Origin: Flavobacteriales bacterium
GTDB lineage: Bacteria; Bacteroidota; Bacteroidia; Flavobacteriales_D; Sanyastnellaceae
DNA: 64,000 nucleotides
Reading direction: 5' to 3'
Assembly: GCA_029245065.1 (NCBI GenBank)
Contig: JAQWQB010000105.1
Location: 62,001-126,000 of the forward strand
Below the pieces are notes generated by a model, which worked only from the letters and a program-made list of their open reading frames with translations, was not told where the DNA came from and did no database searches. Each line of letters opens with the position of its first letter. The first letter of the stretch is position 1. Shown one piece after another: positions 1 through 8,696 of the stretch. The position numbers and the translations under genes were made by a program.

Positions 1-2080
1 AGTAGGTAGCAAAATTGGTCTCCGTAAGTGGTTCCCAATCATCATCTAGTCCAACCAGCTGGTACTGATAACGAATGCGTTCGGGATGGTGAAGATTCAA
101 GCCATTGAAGAAAAACGTAAAATGATTATCAGTATGAGGTACATTGAGTTCTTCAGGCCAACTGCCATAACGGTGATTCGAAATTTTGAGCTTGTTCCAA
201 TCTGGCTTTTCAAGATTGATTCTCACCTCAGCCAAGTGGATTTTAAGTTGCTCCTTCGCACTACTTCTTCTAAAAAATGAGAGGTCAATTCTCGTTAATG
301 CTTCACTGGTGCCGAATAACAAGGCATCATTGGCAATAAGCGTGGCATTTTGATTGGTTTCCAAATAGATTAAACCATCGTGCTTGCCAATGTGCCTCCA
401 AGTAGGGATGTCAACGGTTGCGTTTGCACTGTAGAACAGTCCATCATTTGTGCCCAACCACATGCCTTCGCCCTCTGGCTGGATGAAATTGATATGGTTG
501 GCACCGAAGCCTCCTTCCAATTCAAGTCGTTCAATTTCATTGTTTGCCGTAATCTTACAAAGTCCACTTTCTGTTCCAACCCACAGGTTGTTGTCTGGCC
601 CCAATTCCAAACAGAATACAGAGTTATCTGGAAGTCCTTTGGATTCGTCGAAATAGGTCGTGTTTGAACCGTCAAAAGAGTAAACACCTTTACTGGTGGC
701 GATCCATAACGCACCGCTTTCGCCCCGTAAAATGGACCTTACTTTTACTGATGGGATGAACTCAATTTGAACAAACCGATCGGTTTCCGGCATGTACCGA
801 ACAAGTCCGCGTGCCGTCCCCACCCACAACTTGCCATCATCTTCAGACAATAAGCTAATGACTTGTTTATGCGGCAACCCTGCTGATTTGCCATAGGTCA
901 CGAATTCTTGCCCAACCATTTTGCTGAGACCGCCGGAAGTACCGAACCAAAAGTTACCAGAAGTATCTTTTTCGGAGCACCAAACTCGCGTGCTTTTCAG
1001 GCCGCTTTCAATACCGTAGTACTCAGATTCCGAGCCACTTTTTCGAGTAATGCCATTGTCATAAGTGCTGTACCAAAAAGTGGAATCATTCTCTTGTAAA
1101 ATAGACATGACGATGTTTCCATTCAGTCCGTCGTTGGAGTTGAAATGGGTCACACCATCGCCACAATACTTGGCAATTCCAGCACCATTGGAGCCAATCC
1201 AAATGTCTCCTTCGATTCCCTGGAGAATGGCCCGGATGTCGGCAGTTTGTAATCCGTCAGATTCCCTAAACGAAGTAATCTTGCCTTCCGGATTCATCCG
1301 AGAAAAACCGTCCCTAGATTTAATGAGCAACCCGCCATCTGTTCCCACAGATACCCCAGTAATGTTTTCGCTCACGAGGCCTTCTTCCACAGACCATTGC
1401 GTTTGCTTTCCATCTTTGTAATGAAGTAACCCTTTGCCCACAGTGGCTAGGTAAACGCCTCCTTCACCATCGGGGGCACCGTCCATTACTACTGCGTTGA
1501 TCTGCGATTGATCAATCAAGTTGAACATGGTATCCTTGGTGAGTTGGTAGGTCGAAGATTTCGTAACAACGTAGTGGATGTCGTTTTGCTCAAAAATGCG
1601 CTTCACATGTGCGTCATCGAGTAAAGAAGCGTCTAGGGCTACTTGCAAGCTGTCTTTGTAGACCAAAATACCGCGTTCTGTAGCAATCCACAAGGTGTTT
1701 TTTTCAGCATAGAAATCATTGACTTGAGCATTTCCGATTTCTTTGGGAAAGCTGACGGATTTAAAATTTCGACCATCGTAAAAAGTGATTCCTCCTAGGG
1801 AACCAAAGACAATAGTAGAGTCTCCTACTTCAGAAATGCAATTGACTGGATTTCCGTAGAGGCCATCTTTTCTTGAGAAGTTGTCGAATTCTCTTCCGTT
1901 GAACCTACTAACACCTCCCAGCGTTCCAACCCACAAATACCCCAGGTGGTCTTGATGCAGGCATCGTACCTGAGATTGAGCGAGTCCTTCAGCGGTGTTC
2001 CATTCAATGAAAGGAAGCTGCTGCGCTTGCATCGAAAAGCAGAGGAAAAGGAGACCTAAAAAGGGAATAGTAGCCTTCAT
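1..2080 (-). CDS. two-component propeller sensor, partial (cut by left edge)
   Basis: The frame is open from an ATG at 2080 to the window edge (693 codons). It starts with a signal peptide (MKATIPFLGLLFLCFSMQAQ), then repeated beta-propeller blades of the two-component regulator propeller type, for example HLGYLWVGTLGGVSRFNG. Close to the edge it reads RIRYQYQLVGLDDDWEPL, which is the start of a Y_Y_Y domain. In this family the propeller and Y_Y_Y form a periplasmic sensor, followed by a membrane helix and, next to LytTR regulators, usually a LytS-type His_kinase domain; that part is outside the window and is inferred. The ATG overlaps the stop of the upstream LytTR regulator (TAATG), so the two are translationally coupled. 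The ligand is unknown. Confidence 0.9.
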   Translation of the reverse strand, partial: MKATIPFLGLLFLCFSMQAQQLPFIEWNTAEGLAQSQVRCLHQDHLGYLWVGTLGGVSRFNGREFDNFSRKDGLYGNPVNCISEVGDSTIVFGSLGGITFYDGRNFKSVSFPKEIGNAQVNDFYAEKNTLWIATERGILVYKDSLQVALDASLLDDAHVKRIFEQNDIHYVVTKSSTYQLTKDTMFNLIDQSQINAVVMDGAPDGEGGVYLATVGKGLLHYKDGKQTQWSVEEGLVSENITGVSVGTDGGLLIKSRDGFSRMNPEGKITSFRESDGLQTADIRAILQGIEGDIWIGSNGAGIAKYCGDGVTHFNSNDGLNGNIVMSILQENDSTFWYSTYDNGITRKSGSESEYYGIESGLKSTRVWCSEKDTSGNFWFGTSGGLSKMVGQEFVTYGKSAGLPHKQVISLLSEDDGKLWVGTARGLVRYMPETDRFVQIEFIPSVKVRSILRGESGALWIATSKGVYSFDGSNTTYFDESKGLPDNSVFCLELGPDNNLWVGTESGLCKITANNEIERLELEGGFGANHINFIQPEGEGMWLGTNDGLFYSANATVDIPTWRHIGKHDGLIYLETNQNATLIANDALLFGTSEALTRIDLSFFRRSSAKEQLKIHLAEVRINLEKPDWNKLKISNHRYGSWPEELNVPHTDNHFTFFFNGLNLHHPERIRYQYQLVGLDDDWEPLTETNFATY

Positions 2081-2850
2081 TAAAACCCATTAATTCGGTG
2101 CATGAAATCGGCCAAATTCCTTCTGGAGATGGCAAAGGAAGTGCCATCACTCATAACGGCGTGGTAGCCGTCTTTACGACTGTATTCCACTAAATGATGC
2201 TCAACATTGAGGATGTACGAGCGGTGCGCCCGGAAGAAGATGTTTTCATTCAAACGAGACTCAAAGGCCTTGATGTTTTTCGTGGTTAAAATCTTTCTGT
2301 CCTTGGTGAGGTGAACCATGGTGTAGGCATCGCTCGCTTGGAGGTACATGATTTCATTGTTCGGAACCAACTTGATTCCATCCGTTGTAGGAATAGCTGC
2401 CTTGTCAGAAGAGCCTCCGTGTTTGATGTTCTGGAGAATTTGATTCACTTGTCCCTCGGTAATCAAGCTCTCAGTTTGTTTTTCCACGAGCTCTTCCACC
2501 CGTTTCACTGCGGTCTGCAAATCGTCAATATTGATAGGCTTTTCTAGGTAGTGAATAGCGCGTTCATGAATGGCTCTAAGGGCATGTTCATCATGAGCGG
2601 TGGTGAACACCACTTCAAAATCACGGTCCTCAATGCTCTGAAGAAAGCCAAACCCATCTTGACCTGGCATCATAATGTCTAAGAAAACCATGTCGGGGTC
2701 ATGTTGATCTACCAATTGACGAGCATTCTCAGTAGTGGCCGCCATGCCTGCAACTTGCACTGACGGACAGTACTCATTGATCATTAGTTGGAGGTTTTCT
2801 CGCGCATCTTGCTCATCGTCTACAATGAGGGCAATAATCTTTTGACTCAT
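2080..2850 (-). CDS. LytTR-family response regulator
   Basis: This 256-residue protein has an N-terminal receiver domain (acidic pair D11-D12, phosphoacceptor D58 in VFLDIMMP, conserved lysine in YLEKP) and a C-terminal LytTR DNA-binding domain (about residues 150-250; FFRAHRSYILN motif). It should be phosphorylated by the sensor kinase encoded immediately downstream, to which it is coupled by a one-base overlap. A -7 box TACCTTCG lies 31 bp upstream, so it may have a promoter separate from the paralogous regulator behind it. Family membership is certain; the regulon is unknown. Confidence 0.95.
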   Translation of the reverse strand: MSQKIIALIVDDEQDARENLQLMINEYCPSVQVAGMAATTENARQLVDQHDPDMVFLDIMMPGQDGFGFLQSIEDRDFEVVFTTAHDEHALRAIHERAIHYLEKPINIDDLQTAVKRVEELVEKQTESLITEGQVNQILQNIKHGGSSDKAAIPTTDGIKLVPNNEIMYLQASDAYTMVHLTKDRKILTTKNIKAFESRLNENIFFRAHRSYILNVEHHLVEYSRKDGYHAVMSDGTSFAISRRNLADFMHRINGF

Positions 2851-2880
2851 TCACTATCAATTTGAACTAAGGTAGTGAAG

Positions 2881-2888
2881 CGAAGGTA
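2881..2888 (-). promoter_or_regulatory. -7 box TACCTTCG before LytTR regulator
   Basis: On the minus strand this reads TACCTTCG, one mismatch from the Bacteroidota -7 consensus TAnnTTTG. It lies about 31 bp before the ATG at 2850, inside the 106-bp gap between the two regulator genes. Confidence 0.5.
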
Positions 2889-2956
2889 GAATTTATGCGC
2901 CATCCAATGAGTGGTGGTCTTAACAAAATGAATGGTAGTCTTGAGCCATGGAATGG

Positions 2957-3739
2957 TCAAAATCGTTTGATCATGGTCAAGAATGTAGACAATTTTGCCC
3001 GGGCGATTGGCACAGAAGAGCCATCTGTTAGCACCGCTAGTGCCCCTTCAGAATTGAGGTATTCTTTCAGCTCATTTAAGTTGATGATGTGCGAACGATG
3101 CACCCGGAAGAATTGTTCGGGATCGAGCAGATCTTCATACACTTTCAGGTTTTTTGAATCCAAGAGGTTGGATCCATCTTTCAAATAAAACCGTGTGCAG
3201 GTACCTTCACTTTCCAGTCTTAAAATTTCAGCGGTGTCCACCATTCGAAATCCTTTGGCGTGGTAGATGGTAATTTTAGTTGACTTTCGGTTGGCGCGAA
3301 GCGTCTTGGTTAGCTCCCTGAGGCTTTCTAGGTAAACTGGATGACTTTCGGCTGTGTTGGCAAATGTTTCTTGGTATGCTTGAAGTTTGTTGACCGCAGT
3401 TATGAGGTCATCGACGTCAATGGGTTTGAGGACGTAGTGAATGGCGTTGGCGTTGAAAGCTTGAACAGCGTAATCTTTGAATGCAGTAACAAAAACTACT
3501 TGGAAATCGAGTGTTTCCGTCTGATCCAGAAAGTCAAATCCTTCAGCTCCACTTGGCATTCGGATGTCGAGAAAAACCACTTGAGGTTTGAGTTCCATCA
3601 CTTTCTTCAGTGCCTCTTGCACGCCCCCAGCGCTGCCTACGACCTCAATTTGAGGACAAAAATCTTCCAGAATCATGCGGAGATTTTCTCGTGCATGAAA
3701 CTCGTCGTCAACAATAAGTGCTGTGAGTTTAGCTGCCAT
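2957..3739 (-). CDS. LytTR-family response regulator (paralogue)
   Basis: This 260-residue protein has the same layout as the regulator downstream: receiver domain (D11-D12, phosphoacceptor D58 in VFLDIRMP, lysine in YVLKP) followed by a LytTR domain with FFRVHRSHIINLNEL. The two genes are clearly paralogues (shared ALIVDDE start, ARENL, LDIxMP, FFRxHRSxI) and are separated by 106 bp. Two regulators in front of one sensor suggests either branched output or one serving an unlinked kinase. The DNA targets cannot be read from the sequence. Confidence 0.95.
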   Translation of the reverse strand: MAAKLTALIVDDEFHARENLRMILEDFCPQIEVVGSAGGVQEALKKVMELKPQVVFLDIRMPSGAEGFDFLDQTETLDFQVVFVTAFKDYAVQAFNANAIHYVLKPIDVDDLITAVNKLQAYQETFANTAESHPVYLESLRELTKTLRANRKSTKITIYHAKGFRMVDTAEILRLESEGTCTRFYLKDGSNLLDSKNLKVYEDLLDPEQFFRVHRSHIINLNELKEYLNSEGALAVLTDGSSVPIARAKLSTFLTMIKRF

Positions 3740-3830
3740 GAATTGCTAAAGTAACCAAAACGAAGATGTAACCTTCCATAGTGTCTTTCGTACAAGAAGT
3801 TGGACAACTCAAACTCAACCTAACTAAATT

Positions 3831-4088
3831 ATGGGCTTTTTTACTTTCTTCTATAGATTGAATATTCAGCTTACCGATGACCAACGATTTCTAGAAATCG
3901 AGTACAAATCGGATACCTCAAACCCTCTTTACGACATTTGTGATACCAATGGCCGCATCCTCAAAACGGGGAAATTGAGCGGAAAAGTGGTGCGCGTCGC
4001 AGTGAATGATTTACTGTCGTCGGCGTATGTCTTTTTGGTAATGGATGGCGAGCAAATCAGAAGTAAGCGCTTTACAATTGAGCGCTAG
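3831..4088 (+). CDS. orphan T9SS sorting-domain-like small protein
   Basis: This 85-residue ORF has an in-frame TAA three bases before its ATG, so it cannot be the tail of a larger frame. Its sequence follows the pattern of a type A T9SS C-terminal sorting domain: LNIQLTDDQ, then DTNGRILKTGKLSG, then AYVFLVMDGEQIRSKRF. It lacks the PNP turn normally at the start of that domain and has no signal peptide or cargo. It could be a soluble domain made on its own, or a relic of a lost cargo gene. It overlaps the end of the convergent hydrolase by 17 bp. Expression is not proven. Confidence 0.6.
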   Translation: MGFFTFFYRLNIQLTDDQRFLEIEYKSDTSNPLYDICDTNGRILKTGKLSGKVVRVAVNDLLSSAYVFLVMDGEQIRSKRFTIER

Positions 4089-4836
4089 ATTTCAACCACA
4101 GTCTCAAATAATCGTTGGCCAATTCAGGTGCTTCAACATGCGCCATGTGGCCCATTTTAGGGTCCATGAAATAGTTATTCGGCCCAACAAACTTCATTTC
4201 TTCTAGCATCCTTTCCGGTGGTAGTACGGGGTCATTCGCACCCAAAAAATAACCTACTGGAATGGCAAGGTCGCGGACCAACTCCCTGGAGTCAAGCCTA
4301 TTCCTCATGCCTGTGGTTGCGCCTATGATGGCCGCCTCTTCCATGGCCAATACATCTTCAATGAGTGCGTCAATTTTAGGTTGAAATTGCGCCTTCGTTT
4401 CTTCGGCAAAAAGACCGTTTATCACCGTTCGTAAGTAGCGTGTTTTGTTTTGATTCACCGCATCAATTGACCGGTCTCTTCGATCTTTGAGCTCAGGCGA
4501 ATCAGCGCCCGCAGTAGATTGAAAGAACAACACAGATTTGATTCTTTCCGGTGCCCTTCTGATCATTTCCATCGCCACATAAGCACCCATTGAATGCCCA
4601 ACTACATGCGCTTGCTTGATGTTTAGGTGATCTAGCAGCTCTAATACAGCGTGAGCCATAGCAGACATCGAAAATTCCTTTCTGTCTGTGCTTTTACCAT
4701 GACCTGGTAGATCAGGTACAATGCAATGAAAGTCCTTCAATGGATTGGTCAGTTCTTCAAACATGGCTCCTTGTTCAAGAAAGCCATGTAAGAATAAAAC
4801 AGGTTCTCCGGCGTGTTTCGTTGTGTAATGGATCAT
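4072..4836 (-). CDS. alpha/beta hydrolase
   Basis: This 254-residue protein is a single-domain alpha/beta hydrolase: oxyanion segment FLHGF, nucleophile elbow GHSMGA (S82), acid in GANDPVLP and histidine in GHMAHVEAP. The family includes esterases, epoxide hydrolases and related enzymes; the substrate is not determinable. The start at 4836 is preferred because it falls one base after the metalloprotease stop; a start 72 bp upstream at 4908 would overlap that gene. No signal peptide is seen, so it is probably cytoplasmic. The tight spacing suggests co-transcription with the protease. Confidence 0.88.
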   Translation of the reverse strand: MIHYTTKHAGEPVLFLHGFLEQGAMFEELTNPLKDFHCIVPDLPGHGKSTDRKEFSMSAMAHAVLELLDHLNIKQAHVVGHSMGAYVAMEMIRRAPERIKSVLFFQSTAGADSPELKDRRDRSIDAVNQNKTRYLRTVINGLFAEETKAQFQPKIDALIEDVLAMEEAAIIGATTGMRNRLDSRELVRDLAIPVGYFLGANDPVLPPERMLEEMKFVGPNNYFMDPKMGHMAHVEAPELANDYLRLWLKSSAQL

Positions 4837-4837
4837 A

Positions 4838-6970
4838 TCATGGACAAGCCAACCCAAATCCGCCAAGGAAAATGAGTAAGTCGTCAGATCCTGCCACACC
4901 ACTTCCATTTAAGTCTTCGGCACAATCAGAACAGCCGAAGTTCCCAAGGAAACCAAGAAAATCTTGAATATCTGTGGTGCCATCGCCGTTGAAATCAGTT
5001 GGACAGAAGCACAGAGCCGGCGCTGTGAAGGCGCTGCTAAATGTTGCGGTACAACTAGGATTGTCTGTAAATGAGACGATAACATCGACGGGTAAGCCAT
5101 CGCTGTCGAGGTTGTCTAGTACAATCAATTGCGGACTAGCTCCGATGGCAAAGTCTACGCCGTTCACGGTTATGGAGCCTGTTTCTGGTTCGTTCGTGAA
5201 TTCAACCGCGAGGTTTTGAAGGTAGTTATTGGTCACAGGGTCGCAACTTGTCTGAGTTCCTGTAAACAGGGCGTCAATGCTACACGGAGGAACCGTTCCT
5301 TGCCAGAATTCAACACCGTATTCAGAAGTTCCATCTCCGGTGTAGGAGTACGGTGAGATATTGTCTACAAATGTTCCCGAAGCCCAAATTCCTTTGGCCA
5401 CCGCCACGGGTTCTCTTCCGTTTGGCGAGCTCGACCATTGAACGAAATCCAACATGTCATCTGGATTGGTGTATGATGGTGATGGCAAGTAAAGTGACAT
5501 ATCTGCACCATCAGCGGTGGGCGTCCATGCGTTCCATTGAAGCGTAACTGAAGCGCCATCAGACAGGTTGATGCTACCGCTTTGAACAGGCAACGTGCCA
5601 ACGATTGCACAAAAGAATTCAGAGCACAGCTGGTATTGCGATAAATCTACTGAACACGTGCCGTAGTTGGTTAGTGTAATTTCTTTGTTGTCTACATCCA
5701 CGGCTGTAATTCTAGGAAGCGCACAACATGCTTCAGGTGCGGTGAATAGGTTGTTTGAAGTTACTGTACAGCCCGGATCTTGGGAGAAGAACACCGTTAC
5801 GTCAACAGGTTGTCCGTCCGAAGGGAGGTTGTTCAATGAAATCGTTTGTGGGCTTCCTTGGATGGTGAATAAAGACCCATTTACGTTGATAAGACCGGTT
5901 GCAGGCTGCCCATCGTAATCAATGATAATCTGCTGGTTGTAGCTGTTCGTAGCTGGATTACATGTGGTTTGAGTTCCAGTAGTGATCGAGTTGATAATGC
6001 ATCCACCTAACGAACCCCATCCGATATCGGTGAAGATGCCTTCTACAATTGGTCCGGGGTTGTGATTGGCCTCTGCAGTTCCAATAAAAGGAGTCATCAA
6101 CGAGTTGATGTTTCCGGATCCGTATGTCCCTTCATTCAAGTGAGAATAGCTGGAGCCTCCGTTCCATGTGCCTGGAGCGTACATTCTTGGGCGTGTTCCA
6201 TTGTTATTCGCCAACCCTACGGTTCCATTCCAGTATACTTGATTGCTTGTAAGTGCATCACCCAATGCTGTTGAACCGTTTACAAATGAAGTGATATCCG
6301 TTCCGTCCAACGTTTCTGTATACGTATCGTAAATGATTGGGTCTCCTGACAGGCCAATGAAACCTTGAGAACCACTTACGTTTCCACTACCAATGAAACC
6401 AAGTCCGTGGCAAAGTTCGTGGAGTACTACGGTCACAAAGTCGTATTGTCCGCCGGGTGTGTTTCCATCTGTTCCGAAGTACCAATTTGAGTTTGAGTTG
6501 AAGGTACAGCTCAAGTCAGTTGACCCAAAGTTCAAGTCTTGTCCACGCAACTTATTTGCAAGTGCTGATGGATAGAAAGTATCTGGCTCAGGGGCGTTTG
6601 TGAAGTTTCTGTAGTAACCATCTGCACCGGCAAAACCAAGTGTGCTTCCACCAATAGGCGCCCACGTTGCTTCAATGGCAATAGGAACTGCAGATGTTAG
6701 GGTGCTTGCCCAAATGTCCACGGCAAATTGGAAGGCGTTTTGCGCTGCTACATCAAATCCGTTGTAGGTAACGTTGATGACCACCGCTCTTTCGGCACCA
6801 AATTCGAAGTCTGCAGGCGGTGCAACATAAGAGAATTGGTCTTCGTCTGTTCCTTGCAATCCATGCTCACAACCTGCGTGGTCGTAATTTTGGAGTCCAC
6901 AAACGAGTTGGGCGTGTACCGAAAGTAAACCGAATACAGCGGTAGCAAGTAATAATAGTTTCTTCATCAT
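4838..6970 (-). CDS. secreted zincin-type metalloprotease with lamin-tail-like and dockerin-like domains
   Basis: About 710 residues. A signal peptide (MMKKLLLLATAVFGLLSVHAQ) precedes a catalytic region with the zinc motif HELCHGLGF. The rest of the protein has two similar about 95-residue repeats, beginning near TGTQTTCNPATN and TGTQTSCDPVTN, on either side of a lamin-tail-like domain (ITAVDVDNKEITLTNYG). The C-terminus carries two EF-hand-like loops, DFNGDGTTDIQDFL and DLNGSGVAGSDDLL, as in dockerin type I modules. No T9SS type A tail is present. The upstream in-frame TTG (6973) is less likely than ATG 6970 or 6967. Substrates are unknown; it is probably an exported peptidase. Confidence 0.85.
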   Translation of the reverse strand: MMKKLLLLATAVFGLLSVHAQLVCGLQNYDHAGCEHGLQGTDEDQFSYVAPPADFEFGAERAVVINVTYNGFDVAAQNAFQFAVDIWASTLTSAVPIAIEATWAPIGGSTLGFAGADGYYRNFTNAPEPDTFYPSALANKLRGQDLNFGSTDLSCTFNSNSNWYFGTDGNTPGGQYDFVTVVLHELCHGLGFIGSGNVSGSQGFIGLSGDPIIYDTYTETLDGTDITSFVNGSTALGDALTSNQVYWNGTVGLANNNGTRPRMYAPGTWNGGSSYSHLNEGTYGSGNINSLMTPFIGTAEANHNPGPIVEGIFTDIGWGSLGGCIINSITTGTQTTCNPATNSYNQQIIIDYDGQPATGLINVNGSLFTIQGSPQTISLNNLPSDGQPVDVTVFFSQDPGCTVTSNNLFTAPEACCALPRITAVDVDNKEITLTNYGTCSVDLSQYQLCSEFFCAIVGTLPVQSGSINLSDGASVTLQWNAWTPTADGADMSLYLPSPSYTNPDDMLDFVQWSSSPNGREPVAVAKGIWASGTFVDNISPYSYTGDGTSEYGVEFWQGTVPPCSIDALFTGTQTSCDPVTNNYLQNLAVEFTNEPETGSITVNGVDFAIGASPQLIVLDNLDSDGLPVDVIVSFTDNPSCTATFSSAFTAPALCFCPTDFNGDGTTDIQDFLGFLGNFGCSDCAEDLNGSGVAGSDDLLIFLGGFGLACP

Positions 6971-7319
6971 CAAGGTTATCTAGAGGTACTTAAAGATACC
7001 GATTTTTGAATTGAAATGTTCACGATACCATCAAAGCGGCCTTTGAAAGGTGCGTTTTGAAAAGACTTAATTCGGCGCAAATGAACTGCTTTATCGACAT
7101 CCTTCATTACTATCCGTGCTGTGTTCAATGCTAATCATGTTTTGGAATGCAGCGGGGAAGGAACGTGCAAGATGTTCTACCAGTCCAATCGTGAATAAAA
7201 CATAACATCTGCAAGACATTCGCCGTAAGAATCACAATACCTTTCCTATCAATTGAATGAAATAAGGAAATCAGTTTGGCACTGTCTTTGGAAAGTGCAG
7301 CTTAAACAACACTAATAGA
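6971..7319. other. 349-bp divergent intergenic region
   Basis: This region separates the minus-strand protease from the plus-strand secreted gene. No ORF with coding character or RNA gene is apparent. It contains two similar 12-mers, TGCAAGATGTTC at 7166 and TGCAAGACATTC at 7210, 44 bp apart (about four helical turns), which could be binding sites but could be chance. Confidence 0.4.
6991..6998 (-). promoter_or_regulatory. possible -7 box TATCTTTA before the metalloprotease
   Basis: On the minus strand the sequence is TATCTTTA, one mismatch from TAnnTTTG, 21 bp before the start codon. Weak on its own. Confidence 0.35.
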
Positions 7320-8522
7320 ATGACAAGATTATTACTACTATTTGGAGCAATTCTACTCTCAACACTAAGTTTCGCTCAAAATACCAAAGCAAACACGGCT
7401 GAAATTGATTTCAAGAAATCCCCGACTATTCCAGTGGAAGGATTAAAAACACTGGGGATTCAGGTCTACACGGCCGACATGCCATTTAACAAAGACACAC
7501 TGCGTTTTTACTTAAACAACCTGGACATGATGATGTCTGATGCGGAACAAGCCGGTAAGATCAAAAGTGAGTCGCTCGAAGAATTCAGCATCGTTGGTGG
7601 AGAGGGAGACGTAACCGTAAATATGGCCCTCGGAATGCCGTTGGTTGTTGCGAAAGAATTGAAAACATCTTCTTGCATGGGACGAAAAAGCGAATGTACG
7701 CAGTACTACTAAAAGGTGAAATACTACTTACCAGCGGTAGTTCAAATTCGAAAAGCGGGTAAGCTTTATGGAACGTGGGACCTAAACCCAGAGCTGGATC
7801 TGAAGTTTGGGAATGATCAAACCGAAACTCAGTATGAATCAGCAGAAGGAACTACTACTTCCATTAAGGTTACTGAATACCGGAGCGAAGCAGATTTAGA
7901 AATTGCTTTCAACTCGCCTGATAACGGAAGCTTAGCTCGCCAAGCTATATTGAAGCAAATTTCTGAAATGGCAGATGTCATTTATGAACAGGTCTTTTTC
8001 AATGATTCTAAACTGAAATTGGACATTGCTTATGGTGCTGGAAAGGCGGCTGATTATACTGAAACAGTTACTGCAGCTGAAAATGCGGTTACCGCTTTAG
8101 AAGGAAAGCAGTATGAGGCCCTGACCAACCCGATTGCTATTTGGGAGAATTGGTTGGCCAAACACGATGCTACGAATAAAAAGGCTGCGGTGAATAACAA
8201 AGTGGCAAAAGGCCTGCATGAAAACCTCGCGATTGCCTATGCGTTTCAAGGGAACTACCCAAAAGCCACTGAGCACATAACGCAAGCGTTGGAGTTGGCG
8301 AATACAGGAAACAAAAATTTGAATGAGATCAACAGGCTCACAAAATTCCAACAGTTTATTGCAGAGAAGGAACAGGCGGAATTAAACAACGCCAATGTGG
8401 ATGTTTCAGCGTTGAAAACGGCACCGAACATTAAGAAGTTGCTCGGGAAAAGAAAGCTCAATGCTGAGATTGACTTTTTATTTGCAGAAGATAAATACCA
8501 AGAGATGAAAGACAATCAGTAG
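7320..8522 (+). pseudogene. secreted TPR-like protein gene interrupted by one in-frame TAA
   Basis: One continuous frame runs from ATG 7320 to the stop at 8522 except for a single TAA at 7710-7712. The first 130 codons encode a signal peptide (MTRLLLLFGAILLSTLSFAQ) and a beta-rich segment; the following 269 codons continue without another stop and include TPR-like helices (HENLAIAYAFQGNYPKA). The stop sits in TAC TAC TAA AAG GTG AAA TAC TAC, so replacement of a tyrosine codon by TAA would explain it. A GTG at 7716 could restart translation, but without export signal. It may be a fresh nonsense mutation, a sequencing error or, less likely, readthrough. The function is not recognised. Confidence 0.7.
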
Positions 8523-8574
8523 TCTTTCTAGTCTTACTGAACTAATTTCTGGTCAACGAATGGCCGATGAAAAG

Positions 8575-8599
8575 AGGGGCTGTGAAGCCCCTTTTTTTT
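8575..8599 (+). terminator. intrinsic terminator
   Basis: A stem GGGGCT/AGCCCC with a GTGA loop is followed by eight T residues. It lies 53 bp after the interrupted secreted-protein gene and should end its transcript. Confidence 0.9.
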
Positions 8600-8696
8600 G
8601 TTTCGTACTAAGCTGATCGAGTCAAGAGGTGATTCATAAATCTCAACACACTTCAAAATTTGCCATTCCTATTAGCATTATCATTATTTTAGCCAA

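Noticed and set aside
7716-8522. A separate 268-residue gene with a GTG start after the TAA
   Set aside because: It is in the same frame as the preceding signal-peptide ORF, starts one codon after the stop and has no signal of its own; one gene with a stop is simpler.
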